Shown here in pieces: positions 44,191 through 51,931 of a stretch of DNA of 64,000 nucleotides. The translations under genes were made by a program, and so were the position numbers. This DNA is from Mesorhizobium ciceri WSM4083 (GTDB taxonomy: Bacteria > Pseudomonadota > Alphaproteobacteria > Rhizobiales > Rhizobiaceae). Location of the stretch: contig NZ_KI912610.1 of the NCBI RefSeq assembly GCF_000519305.1, positions 839,949-903,948 of the forward strand, in the 5' to 3' direction. Each line of letters starts with the position of its first letter. Position 1 is the stretch's first letter. The notes beneath the pieces are model-generated. The model saw only the letters and a list, made by a program, of their open reading frames with translations. It was not told the origin of the DNA and made no database searches.

Positions 44191-44613
44191 ATGGTCGACA
44201 GGACACCCGAACCCGGTTCCGAAGAGGCGATCCGCGCCTACAAGACGATCCTGTCGCAGGTCATCGACCAGCGGCCGTCCGGCATGCGCCAGCGCCTCGC
44301 CGATGCGCTCGGCAAACATCGAAGCTTCGTCACGCAGATCTCCAGTCCAGCCTATTCGATCCCGATTCCGTCAAAACATTTGCCGGCTATATTTTCAGTG
44401 TGCCACTTCAGTCCGGCCGAACGCGATCAGTTCCTCGCCGCCTACCACCAGGCGCATCCCGGAAAAATGTCGGTCGCGGCAGGCATGCGCAAGACGAGGC
44501 ATGTCTCGCTTGTCGTGCCGGATTTCGGCGACGACAAACAGAACGCCGCGCTCGACAGGGCGGTCAATGACTTCATCCAGAAGATCACCAGCATCACCGG
44601 CAAGGGTGGCTGA
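44191..44613 (+). CDS. Unrecognised 140-residue protein with HTH-like segment, in DHA kinase operon
   Basis: The product has a helix-turn-helix-like stretch near residues 28-48 (SGMRQRLADALGKHRSFVTQ) resembling Xre-type DNA-binding regions. Next comes a Pro-rich IPIPSKHLPAIFSVCHF and SPAERDQFLAAYHQAHPGK. The C-terminal half has an SLVVPDFGDDKQNAALDRAV segment of unknown role. ATG 44191 lies 12 bases after the enzyme I stop; GTG 44182 is an alternative. The position between ptsI and dhaK suggests a regulator or partner of this pathway, but this is inference only. Confidence 0.65.
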   Translation: MVDRTPEPGSEEAIRAYKTILSQVIDQRPSGMRQRLADALGKHRSFVTQISSPAYSIPIPSKHLPAIFSVCHFSPAERDQFLAAYHQAHPGKMSVAAGMRKTRHVSLVVPDFGDDKQNAALDRAVNDFIQKITSITGKGG

Positions 44614-44630
44614 CCCCTTGGAGTTTGTAC

Positions 44631-44672
44631 GCAATTCCGGACGGAAAACCGTTACACTTTTCCTGGAATTGC
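44631..44672. repeat. Short palindromic intergenic repeat between the HTH-like gene and dhaK
   Basis: GCAATTCC (44631-44638) and GGAATTGC (44665-44672) are exact inverted arms. Inside, GGAAAACCG faces ACTTTTCC for partial pairing. The style matches dispersed intergenic palindromes of Mesorhizobium and the elements at 18642 and 56551. It splits the last dhaK from the rest of the operon. Confidence 0.7.
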
Positions 44673-44706
44673 TTCGATGTCAGGCCTATTTCGGGAGGAG
44701 ACGGCC

Positions 44707-45693
44707 GTGAAGAAATTTATGAACTCGGTGGACACGGTGCTGACCGAGAGCCTCGACGGTTTCGTGGCCGCCCATGCCGAGATTCTCGTGCTTGGCGACG
44801 AGCACAAATTCATCCGCCGCAAGACCTTGCGGCCGGGCAAGGTGGCGCTGATCTCGGGCGGCGGCTCTGGTCACGAGCCGCTGCATGGCGGCTTTGTCGG
44901 CCACGGCATGCTGGACGCCGCCTGCCCCGGCCAAGTGTTCACCTCGCCGACGCCGGACCAGATGCTGGCGGCGGCGGAAGCCGTCGACACCGGGGCCGGT
45001 TGCCTGTTCATCGTCAAGAACTATGAGGGCGACGTGATGAACTTCGACATGGCGGCCGAGATGTCGGAAGGTGTCCAGCAGATCGTGACCAATGACGATG
45101 TCGCGGTCGAGAATTCTTCCTATACGACCGGCCGGCGCGGCGTCGCCGGAACGCTGGTGGTGGAAAAGATCGTCGGCGCGGCCGCCGAGCATGGGCTGGC
45201 GCTGGCGCCCTTGAAGGCGCTTGGTGACCGCGTCAACACGGCGACCCGCTCGATGGGCGTGGCGCTGACCAGTTGCACCGTGCCGGCGGCGGGCAAGCCG
45301 ACTTTCGACATCGGCGACGGCGAGATGGAATTCGGCGTCGGCATACATGGCGAGCCCGGGCGCCGGCGCGACACGTTGAAAAGCGCCGATGTGATCGCGC
45401 AGGAGATTTGCGTCGCGATCCTGGGCGATCTCGGCGACAGGGCGACAGGCCCGGCGCTGCTGTTCGTCAATGGCTTCGGCGGTACACCGCTGATGGAACT
45501 TTATCTGATGTACAACAGCGCGCGGGCGATTTTCGAGAAGCAGGGCGTCACGGTGACCCGTTCACTGGTCGGCTCCTACGTCACCTCGCTCGACATGGCC
45601 GGCTGCTCGATCACACTCACCATGCTCGACGACGAGACGACCGCATTCTGGGATGCGCCGGTACACACCGTCGCGCTGCGCTGGGGTATGTAA
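44707..45693 (+). CDS. dhaK: DhaK, dihydroxyacetone-binding subunit
   Basis: The 328-residue product has the full DhaK fold: KVALISGGGSGHEPLHGGFV near residue 45, LFIVKNYEGDVMNFDMAAEM near 101, and VGIHGEPG with covalent-binding His214. It should pair with the stand-alone DhaL at 41227 and DhaM to form the PTS-type kinase. GTG 44707 is chosen as start because GGGAGGAG ends six bases before it; the in-frame ATG at 44677 lacks a ribosome site and lies next to the repeat. It is separated from its partner subunits by four genes. Confidence 0.92.
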   Translation: MKKFMNSVDTVLTESLDGFVAAHAEILVLGDEHKFIRRKTLRPGKVALISGGGSGHEPLHGGFVGHGMLDAACPGQVFTSPTPDQMLAAAEAVDTGAGCLFIVKNYEGDVMNFDMAAEMSEGVQQIVTNDDVAVENSSYTTGRRGVAGTLVVEKIVGAAAEHGLALAPLKALGDRVNTATRSMGVALTSCTVPAAGKPTFDIGDGEMEFGVGIHGEPGRRRDTLKSADVIAQEICVAILGDLGDRATGPALLFVNGFGGTPLMELYLMYNSARAIFEKQGVTVTRSLVGSYVTSLDMAGCSITLTMLDDETTAFWDAPVHTVALRWGM

Positions 45694-45756
45694 AAGCTGG
45701 CTTACATCAGGCTTTTCTGCAACCATTCCTGACTTGCTCGCACGCTAGCTGGGTTG

Positions 45757-46773
45757 ATGCTGCCACCACTTACTTCAGCCGAAGAAAGACTCTTGCTGCG
45801 CTTCGCTGACCCCGAGGCTGCGGCAGGCGGCGAAGATTTGTCGGCAAAGACGCTGACGGCGCTGCTCGACAATGCCGAGTTCCACGGCGTGCTGCCGATC
45901 ATGTTGCGCAAGCTCAGCGGGGACGCGCGGCTGCCAGCGGATGCGGACCTGCACGGCAAGCTGGAGGACCTGCGCCAGAAGGCGACGATCGCCACCGGCC
46001 AGTCGATGCTGTTGAAGTATCATGGCGACCGCATCATGAAGGGACTGGTGGCGGACAATATTCCGGCACGGATCGTCAAGGGACCCGTCTTCGCGCGAAA
46101 GCTCTACCGCAACGTCGCCGACAGGCCGTTCACCGACATCGATATCCTGGTCGAACCCGCCAACCTGGCGCGGGCAAACCAGGTGATCGCGGCATGCGGC
46201 TTCGAGCTTGGCAGCAACGAGGCCGAATCCTACGAATTGCAGGAATTCAAATGGCTCGAAAAGGAGAATTCCAGCCTGCTGGTCGAACTGCATGGCGACC
46301 TCGTGCATGACACCGGCATGCGGCGGCGCCTGTCGCTGGGTTTCCCTGAATTGCGCGTCATCGACGGCGAAGCGACGGACACGCCGGCGGCCCTTTTGAC
46401 GATCGCCATCGTGCACGCCGCCGGCGGCCACAAATTCCACCGGCTGCAGCTTTGCGTCGACGTGCTGCAAGGCGTACGGGCACTGCAGTCTCCGGAAGCG
46501 GAAGTACGCCTCTTCGACGCCGCCCGCATGACCGGCATCGAGCTCGAACTGGCTGTTGTGCTCAATGTGACCGGCCAGCTGTTCGAGGAGAGCCGCGCGC
46601 TTGAGCTCGCCGGCCGCATCAAGCCCGATCTCTCCATACGGCTGGCCAGGCGGTTGATCACCACGAATACGCTGCTTGGCGTCAATTCCAGGGACAGACT
46701 GGGCTCGCGCCTGCGCCGCGACGCCTTCCGGTGGATCCAGAGATTGGCCAAGGCCAGGCCGCAAGTAGCCTGA
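45757..46773 (+). CDS. NTP_transf_5 nucleotidyltransferase-like protein
   Basis: The 338-residue protein resembles the uncharacterised nucleotidyltransferase family found in lasso-peptide and polysaccharide clusters. The segment IPARIVKGPVFARKLYRNVA near residue 105 and the Asp pair in RPFTDIDILVEPANLARANQ near 128 fit the G-S/D-x-D pattern of nucleotidyltransferases. A middle VELHGDLVHDTGMRRRLSLG follows. It may add a nucleotide or phosphate group to a peptide or sugar. It converges with the HPrK-like gene (six-base gap) and shows no link to dhaK beyond lying on the same strand. Confidence 0.72.
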   Translation: MLPPLTSAEERLLLRFADPEAAAGGEDLSAKTLTALLDNAEFHGVLPIMLRKLSGDARLPADADLHGKLEDLRQKATIATGQSMLLKYHGDRIMKGLVADNIPARIVKGPVFARKLYRNVADRPFTDIDILVEPANLARANQVIAACGFELGSNEAESYELQEFKWLEKENSSLLVELHGDLVHDTGMRRRLSLGFPELRVIDGEATDTPAALLTIAIVHAAGGHKFHRLQLCVDVLQGVRALQSPEAEVRLFDAARMTGIELELAVVLNVTGQLFEESRALELAGRIKPDLSIRLARRLITTNTLLGVNSRDRLGSRLRRDAFRWIQRLAKARPQVA

Positions 46774-46779
46774 CTGACG

Positions 46780-47757
46780 TCAATCCAGGGTGGCGCTGAT
46801 CAGTGCCGCCGCGTCAGCCGGGCGCGCGCCCACTTCGAGGCGAAAGGTCGGCACCGCATTGACCAGCCCGGCGATGGTCGCCAGCCGGCGCTTCTGCATC
46901 GGCAGCAGCCCGGTCATGCCGGTGCGGACATTGTCCACTGCCAGCGCCACCATCGCGTCGGTCCTGGCCATGGCGACGAGCCGGGTCTGGCCGTCGCCGG
47001 AACGCGCCAGGTGCAGAAGGGCCGCCACCGGCCGGGCGGATGCGTTTTCCACCCGCACGATCCCCGCCAGCCTTTCAAGGGAGACTGGCTGTTCGCCGTT
47101 GCGATCCCAGGTCTGGCCAAGGCATGGCGCCACCTGCGGGATCATTTCGGCAGTCTTATGGTGGATCTTGACGGCGCGCGGCAAACCCCAGGCGACGACC
47201 TTGCCCGAAGCGACCTTCACGATCATGGCATCGTCGGAGCAGAGGCCAAAGCCCTGTGTTGCCAGCGCCAGCGACGTCGTGGTCTTGCCGGTGCCGCTCG
47301 GAGCATGGATCAGCACCACCGCATCGCGGTCAGGCAGGGTCAGCCCGGCCGTGTGCAGCATATGCTGGCCGCCGGCGTCGAGCGCAGCGTCCAGGACCAG
47401 CATCGACGGCGTCCAGGCGGCTTTCGTTCCGGTGCGAATCCGGAGTTCGGCCCAGCCCTCCCCGCCATTGATCGCAACGGTTTGGCGCCCGGGAAAGATC
47501 AGACGGACAATGCCGCCATCCTCGATCATCCGGCAGGGACCATCCTCCGGCACCTCGCCATCGAAGACGAGGGATCCATTGGGTGTCTCGTCCAGCGTGT
47601 CAGTCTCGGCGATCTCAAGGCGAAACTCCGGCTCGACGGGTTCCGCTATGCGCAGGATGCCCAGCATCCGGTCGAAATCCTGCCACAGCTCGGGGCGCTC
47701 GGCCGATACGCCGAGGATCAGGTCGTTGAGGCCATAGCAGGCTGAAGGTCTGGTCAA
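46780..47757 (-). CDS. HPrK-like P-loop kinase of RiPP-type locus
   Basis: The 325-residue protein has the HPr kinase/phosphorylase core: Walker A HAPSGTGKTTTSLALATQGF near residue 172, then LCSDDAMIVKV near 192 and AWGLPRAVKI. The N-terminal 160 residues are unlike classical HprK. Similar kinases phosphorylate lasso peptides such as paeninodin, or occur with PqqD and B2 proteins. The start is inferred as TTG 47757, overlapping the stop of the upstream B2-like gene (TTGA); no ATG is well placed. It could also act on another protein, such as the HPr 4 kb away, but nothing shows that. Confidence 0.72.
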   Translation of the reverse strand: MTRPSACYGLNDLILGVSAERPELWQDFDRMLGILRIAEPVEPEFRLEIAETDTLDETPNGSLVFDGEVPEDGPCRMIEDGGIVRLIFPGRQTVAINGGEGWAELRIRTGTKAAWTPSMLVLDAALDAGGQHMLHTAGLTLPDRDAVVLIHAPSGTGKTTTSLALATQGFGLCSDDAMIVKVASGKVVAWGLPRAVKIHHKTAEMIPQVAPCLGQTWDRNGEQPVSLERLAGIVRVENASARPVAALLHLARSGDGQTRLVAMARTDAMVALAVDNVRTGMTGLLPMQKRRLATIAGLVNAVPTFRLEVGARPADAAALISATLD

Positions 47758-48188
47758 GCGGGACGCGCCTTTACGGCATCGGCATGATGACGATAGATTT
47801 CGACCATGCCGGGAAGCTTGTCGCTGACCACCGGCTTGCCGTCGAGGCAGACCCAGCAATGCGCCGACAGACGCTGCGCTTGCATCGATTGCGGATCAAC
47901 GCCGAAGCGCAGGTCCGGATCGAAGCCGGCCAGTCGCAGGAAACGATGACCGAGCAGACCTTCCCTCAGGCACCTGCGGTCACGCATCAGCCAGGGACGG
48001 CGGACGGCGCGGTTGACGCTGGCGACGATGTAGGCGGAAGGCAGACCGCGATAGGGCGTCGACGAGGCGAGCGGGGCCCATTCGAGCACCTCCTCGAAGC
48101 TCCGGTTGGTGACAAGGACCGGCATCAGCCGCGCGCTTGCCCAGAGATGGCAGCGAAACAGAGCGCGCAGGAGCGGGCCGTCAGCCAT
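47754..48188 (-). CDS. Lasso-peptide B2-like protein (Transglut_core3 protease)
   Basis: The 144-residue product matches the transglutaminase-fold leader peptidase of lasso-peptide pathways: RDRRCLREGLLGHRFLRLAG with the catalytic Cys near residue 75, and QRLSAHCWVCLDGKPVVSDK with the catalytic His near 115 followed by Asp. This family cuts the leader of a precursor peptide after an RRE protein delivers it. The ATG (48188) overlaps the PqqD-like stop (TGATG) and the stop overlaps the kinase start. The three genes are therefore translationally coupled. Confidence 0.78.
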   Translation of the reverse strand: MADGPLLRALFRCHLWASARLMPVLVTNRSFEEVLEWAPLASSTPYRGLPSAYIVASVNRAVRRPWLMRDRRCLREGLLGHRFLRLAGFDPDLRFGVDPQSMQAQRLSAHCWVCLDGKPVVSDKLPGMVEIYRHHADAVKARPA

Positions 48189-48496
48189 CAAGCACCTGGC
48201 GCGGCGAGGATACCTTCCGAAATCAGATCCGTGGCCAATGCCGCCATGTCCTGATCGAGCGTCCCCTTGTCGACCTCGAACTCCTCGCAAAGCAGGTCGA
48301 CGATCTGGTCGAGGTTGCGCGCGCCGTCCACCTTGTCGAGGAAGGCTTCGGTCGTGCCGTTGCATGTATAAAGCTGGCCGCTGCGCGCCAAAAGCACGAC
48401 TGCGCCATCGCCCACATGCTGCACGGAGGCATCCTCGGCCAGCCGCAGAACGGTTCCAGAGACTATTTCCACCGCGCCCCTCCAAGCCATGTTCAT
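48188..48496 (-). CDS. PqqD-like RiPP recognition element protein
   Basis: The product of about 102 residues matches PqqD/lasso B1: a beta-rich start (AVEIVSGTVLRLAEDASVQH, AVVLLARSGQLYTCNGTTEA) followed by a three-helix part with FLDKVDGARNLDQIVDLLCE and a C-terminal DMAALATDLISEGILAAPG. Such proteins bind precursor leader peptides. ATG 48496 or 48490 are possible starts; the open frame extends to 48673 but the extra part has no clear start codon or ribosome site. It heads a three-gene coupled set. Confidence 0.78.
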   Translation of the reverse strand: MNMAWRGAVEIVSGTVLRLAEDASVQHVGDGAVVLLARSGQLYTCNGTTEAFLDKVDGARNLDQIVDLLCEEFEVDKGTLDQDMAALATDLISEGILAAPGA

Positions 48497-48754
48497 CCCG
48501 GAAATCAGATAGCGCGGAGGTGGAGCGCTGTCTATCAGCCGATCATGAGAGCCCAGCGTACGGGACCAACGACTTTGCTGACAGATTCTCCGCGCCAGCC
48601 GCGTTAGAACCTGCTCGGTTGCGTCTTCCCGGCCGCATTCGTCCCAGAAATAGTCATCGATGAAACGTGACAAGCAGTGGGCCTGCCGGCAGCGGACGTT
48701 GCATTTCTTCCCTTAAGTAAGGTAAAACCTGTCCGGGTATTGGGGAGATAGCGT

Positions 48755-48871
48755 ATGCGTTACAATTGGGAGCGAGCTCCGACGAGCTTCGAACGTCACA
48801 GAAAAGCGCTGGCTACAGCCATTTTGATCGCTGGCGGCATTGGCCTCATGCTTGTGGCCCTGCCGATCTAG
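48755..48871 (+). CDS. Small single-span membrane peptide, 38 residues
   Basis: The frame reads MRYNWERAPTSFERHRKALA followed by a hydrophobic TAILIAGGIGLMLVALPI and TAG. GGGAGA lies seven bases before the ATG, good for translation. The N-terminal half is basic and the C-terminal half is a predicted membrane span. It lies in the gap between the PqqD-like gene and the DUF2259 gene. It is divergent from the former and could be a precursor or regulator of that locus, but no lasso core pattern is visible. Confidence 0.5.
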   Translation: MRYNWERAPTSFERHRKALATAILIAGGIGLMLVALPI

Positions 48872-48917
48872 AAACAACCTTCAGACAGGGCGGCTGCCGG
48901 CGCCTGGGCGTGACCTC

Positions 48918-49766
48918 TCAGCGTGGCTGCCCGGTCACCGCGAGGAAGCGGCGATCGCGCCCCTCGAAACCCTGGCTGAAACGCTGCACCAGCACAACGA
49001 TCACGGCCGGCTTGCCGGCCGGGGTGAGTTCGTAGGATTGCGACAGGCTGTAGGAGGTCGGGCAGTTTCTTGAGCCCGGCACGGTCTTGTCCTCGTGCAG
49101 TATCTTGAACGGCCTGCCATCCTGGCCTTGCAGCGTCAGCCGGAAGCCGAGTGCCTTGCCCGCCTTCTCACCTTGAAGTGGCTTTTCACCTTGAAGTAAC
49201 TGGTCGCCCTGCCGCGTCACATCGAAACTCGCCGAACAATCGCTCGCGCTGGCCGCCAGGATCTCGTCGAGCTGGATGGTCGAAATGCCTGTTTCGCCAT
49301 GGAGCGTCGCCAGCCATTTCTGCGACACCTGTTCGAGGCGGGAGATGTCGTTGTAGGCAACCATTTCGCCCGGGAAGGTAAACTTGTCGGAAGCCGCCTG
49401 CTCGGCTGGGGATGTGATTGCATATTGGGCGAGAATGGGCGCCGCCTGAGCGGCGGCCTGCGCCCTCGCCTGCTCCAGCGTCAGTGTCGCCTCCTCCGTC
49501 TCGTCGACGACGAGGATCGGCTTACCGCCAACGAACTGATCCGTACGGGTATCGATGATGTCGATCTGCGACCAGCCGGAGTCCGAGACGCCAGCGTCGA
49601 GCGTTCCGTATTGCTCGAAGGCAAAATAAGCGCCATCCGGCGAAAAGCCGATGATGTGCCGTGCCGCGGCATCGCCGGCTTCAGCGGTTCTGGTGGACAT
49701 AGCAAGTACGGCGCCCATGACCGATGATAGCGAAAAGCGCCCGATGATCCGCACAGCAGCAGACAT
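48918..49766 (-). CDS. DUF2259 secreted protein
   Basis: The 282-residue product starts with a signal peptide (about 30 residues, ending near STRTAEAGDAA). It continues with the DUF2259 pattern: IIGFSPDGAYFAFEQYGTLD, GWSQIDIIDTRTDQFVGG, and a C-terminal NCPTSYSLSQSYEL then AVIVVLVQRFSQGFEGRDRR. The domain is uncharacterised and probably periplasmic. A six-residue motif with LQGEK is repeated near residue 193 (LLQGEKPLQGEKAG), matching an 18-bp DNA period. ATG 49766 is taken as start. It is divergent from prpE. Confidence 0.8.
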   Translation of the reverse strand: MSAAVRIIGRFSLSSVMGAVLAMSTRTAEAGDAAARHIIGFSPDGAYFAFEQYGTLDAGVSDSGWSQIDIIDTRTDQFVGGKPILVVDETEEATLTLEQARAQAAAQAAPILAQYAITSPAEQAASDKFTFPGEMVAYNDISRLEQVSQKWLATLHGETGISTIQLDEILAASASDCSASFDVTRQGDQLLQGEKPLQGEKAGKALGFRLTLQGQDGRPFKILHEDKTVPGSRNCPTSYSLSQSYELTPAGKPAVIVVLVQRFSQGFEGRDRRFLAVTGQPR

Positions 49767-49910
49767 CACCACCCCAGTCCTGTCTCGCAGTTCATAGCTG
49801 CTTGCCCCCGAGCGCCAGGTCGATGCCGTCGCCACAATGGCGTGGATTTGCGGCCAAGGGTAGAGCGCGCTATCTGGAAGGAAGAAAAACATTTCCTGGG
49901 GAGGGAACGG

Positions 49911-51818
49911 ATGGCTTCACGCTATCACGAGGTCTATGAAGGCTGGAAACGCGACCCGGAACGCTTCTGGGCGGACGCGGCCGGCGCCATCGACTGGTAT
50001 TCGCCCTGGGACAAGGTGTTCGACGCCACGGCCGGCGTCTATGGCCGCTGGTTCACCGGCGCCACCTGCAACACCTGCTACAACGCCATCGACCGCCATG
50101 TCGCCGGCGGGCGCGCCGACCAGATCGCACTGATCCATGACAGCGCGATCACGGGAACGATCAGGAAGTTCACCTATGCCGAGTTGAAGCGCGAGGTGGT
50201 TGCACTCACCTCGGTGCTGAAGAACCGTGGTATCCGCAAGGGTGACCGCGTCATCATCTACATGCCGATGGTGGCCGAGGCGGCCATCGCCATGCTCGCC
50301 TGTGCCCGCATCGGCGCGGTGCATTCGGTGGTCTTCGGCGGCTTTGCCGCGCATGAGCTTGCCACCCGCATCGACGATGCCAAGCCGAAGCTGATCATTT
50401 CGGCATCCTGCGGCCTGGAGCCGGGCCGCGTCGTTGCCTACAAGCCGTTGCTCGACAAGGCGATCGAGATCTCCCGCCACAAGCCGGATGCGTGCCTGAT
50501 CCTGCAGCGCGACCAGTTGCGCTGCGAGCTGAAGGAGCATTTCGACATCGACTACGCCGATGCCGTCGCCCGCGAACGGGCAGCGGGCGCCAATGTCGAT
50601 TGCGTGCCGGTGCTGGCCACCGATCCGCTCTACATCATCTACACATCGGGCACGACCGGTCAGCCCAAGGGCATCGTGCGCGACAATGGCGGCCATATGG
50701 TCGCGCTGAAATGGACGATGGAAAACGAGTTCGGCGTCAAGCCGGGCGAGGTGTTCTGGGCGGCATCCGATGTCGGCTGGGTGGTCGGCCATTCCTACAT
50801 CGTCTACGGACCGCTGCTGCATGGCTGCACCAGCATCCTGTTCGAGGGCAAGCCTGTCGGCACGCCCGATGCCGGCACCTACTGGCGGGTGATAGCGGAG
50901 CATGGCGTGGTCGCGCTGTTCACCGCGCCGACCGCATTCCGCGCCATCAAGGGGCAGGACCCGAAGGGCGAGTTCATTGCCAAACACGACCTCTCGAAGT
51001 TCCGCACGCTGTTTCTTGCCGGCGAGCGCGCCGACCCGGAAACCATCAAATGGGCGGAGCAGAAGCTGAATGTGCCTGTGGTCGACCATTGGTGGCAGAC
51101 AGAGACAGGCTCGCCGATGACGATCAATCCCGCCGGCCTTGGCCTGCTGCCGGTGAAATACGGCTCGCCCGGCGTGCCGATGCCCGGCTACGACATCCGC
51201 GTGCTCGACGATGCTGGCCATGAGGTGCAGCGCGGCACGCTGGGCAATGTGGTGATCAAACTGCCGTTGCCGGCCGGCTGCCTGCCGACCCTGTGGAACG
51301 CCGATCAACGGTTCCGCCAAGCCTATCTCGACGAGTTCCCCGGCTTCTACAAGACGGCGGATGCCGGCATGGTCGACGAGGACGGCTATCTCTACGTCAT
51401 GGCCCGCACCGATGACATCATCAACGTCGCCGGCCACCGGCTGTCGACCGGCGCCATGGAAGAGGTGCTTTCGGCCCATCCCGATGTCGCCGAATGCGCG
51501 GTCATCGGCATTACCGACGCTATGAAAGGCCAGGTTCCGCTGGGCTTCGTGGTGTTGAATGCGGGTGTGACCCGCGATATCGGCTCCATCGAGAACGAGG
51601 TGGTCGGCCTGGTGCGCGAACGCATCGGCCCGGTCGCCGCCTTCAAGATGGTGGTGACGATCAAGCGCCTGCCCAAGACGCGTTCGGGCAAGATCCTGCG
51701 CGGTACCATGCAGAAGATCGCCGACAAGGAAGAATGGACCATGCCGGCGACGATCGACGATCCGGTCATCCTCGACGAGATCACTGCCGCCTTGAAGGAA
51801 CGCGGCATCGGACTTTGA
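49911..51818 (+). CDS. prpE: Propionyl-CoA synthetase PrpE
   Basis: The 635-residue acyl-CoA synthetase of the ACS family activates propionate with ATP and CoA. The AMP-binding core shows LYIIYTSGTTGQPKGIVRDN near residue 242, FWAASDVGWVVGHSYIVYGP, VVDHWWQTETGSPM near 393, and the catalytic Lys region KTRSGKILRGTM near 591. The start, SRYHEVYEGWKRDPERFWAD, is typical of PrpE rather than Acs. ATG 49911 is preceded by GGGGAGGGAACGG. It is monocistronic in appearance. Confidence 0.93.
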   Translation: MASRYHEVYEGWKRDPERFWADAAGAIDWYSPWDKVFDATAGVYGRWFTGATCNTCYNAIDRHVAGGRADQIALIHDSAITGTIRKFTYAELKREVVALTSVLKNRGIRKGDRVIIYMPMVAEAAIAMLACARIGAVHSVVFGGFAAHELATRIDDAKPKLIISASCGLEPGRVVAYKPLLDKAIEISRHKPDACLILQRDQLRCELKEHFDIDYADAVARERAAGANVDCVPVLATDPLYIIYTSGTTGQPKGIVRDNGGHMVALKWTMENEFGVKPGEVFWAASDVGWVVGHSYIVYGPLLHGCTSILFEGKPVGTPDAGTYWRVIAEHGVVALFTAPTAFRAIKGQDPKGEFIAKHDLSKFRTLFLAGERADPETIKWAEQKLNVPVVDHWWQTETGSPMTINPAGLGLLPVKYGSPGVPMPGYDIRVLDDAGHEVQRGTLGNVVIKLPLPAGCLPTLWNADQRFRQAYLDEFPGFYKTADAGMVDEDGYLYVMARTDDIINVAGHRLSTGAMEEVLSAHPDVAECAVIGITDAMKGQVPLGFVVLNAGVTRDIGSIENEVVGLVRERIGPVAAFKMVVTIKRLPKTRSGKILRGTMQKIADKEEWTMPATIDDPVILDEITAALKERGIGL

Positions 51819-51931
51819 GCCACTGAAGGGTGGGCCGCGGACGACCTTTTCGATCGGCAAGCAATACTTTTATTGTGCGACGCAGCAATGCACCCTAAAG
51901 TCGTTGACGGGGGGCCATCGACAAAGGTCGC

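Noticed and set aside
48755..48871. A lasso-peptide precursor
   Set aside because: The leader lacks the usual Tyr-x-x-Pro spacing and Thr at -2, and the C-terminal half is a membrane span; kept only as a small membrane peptide gene.
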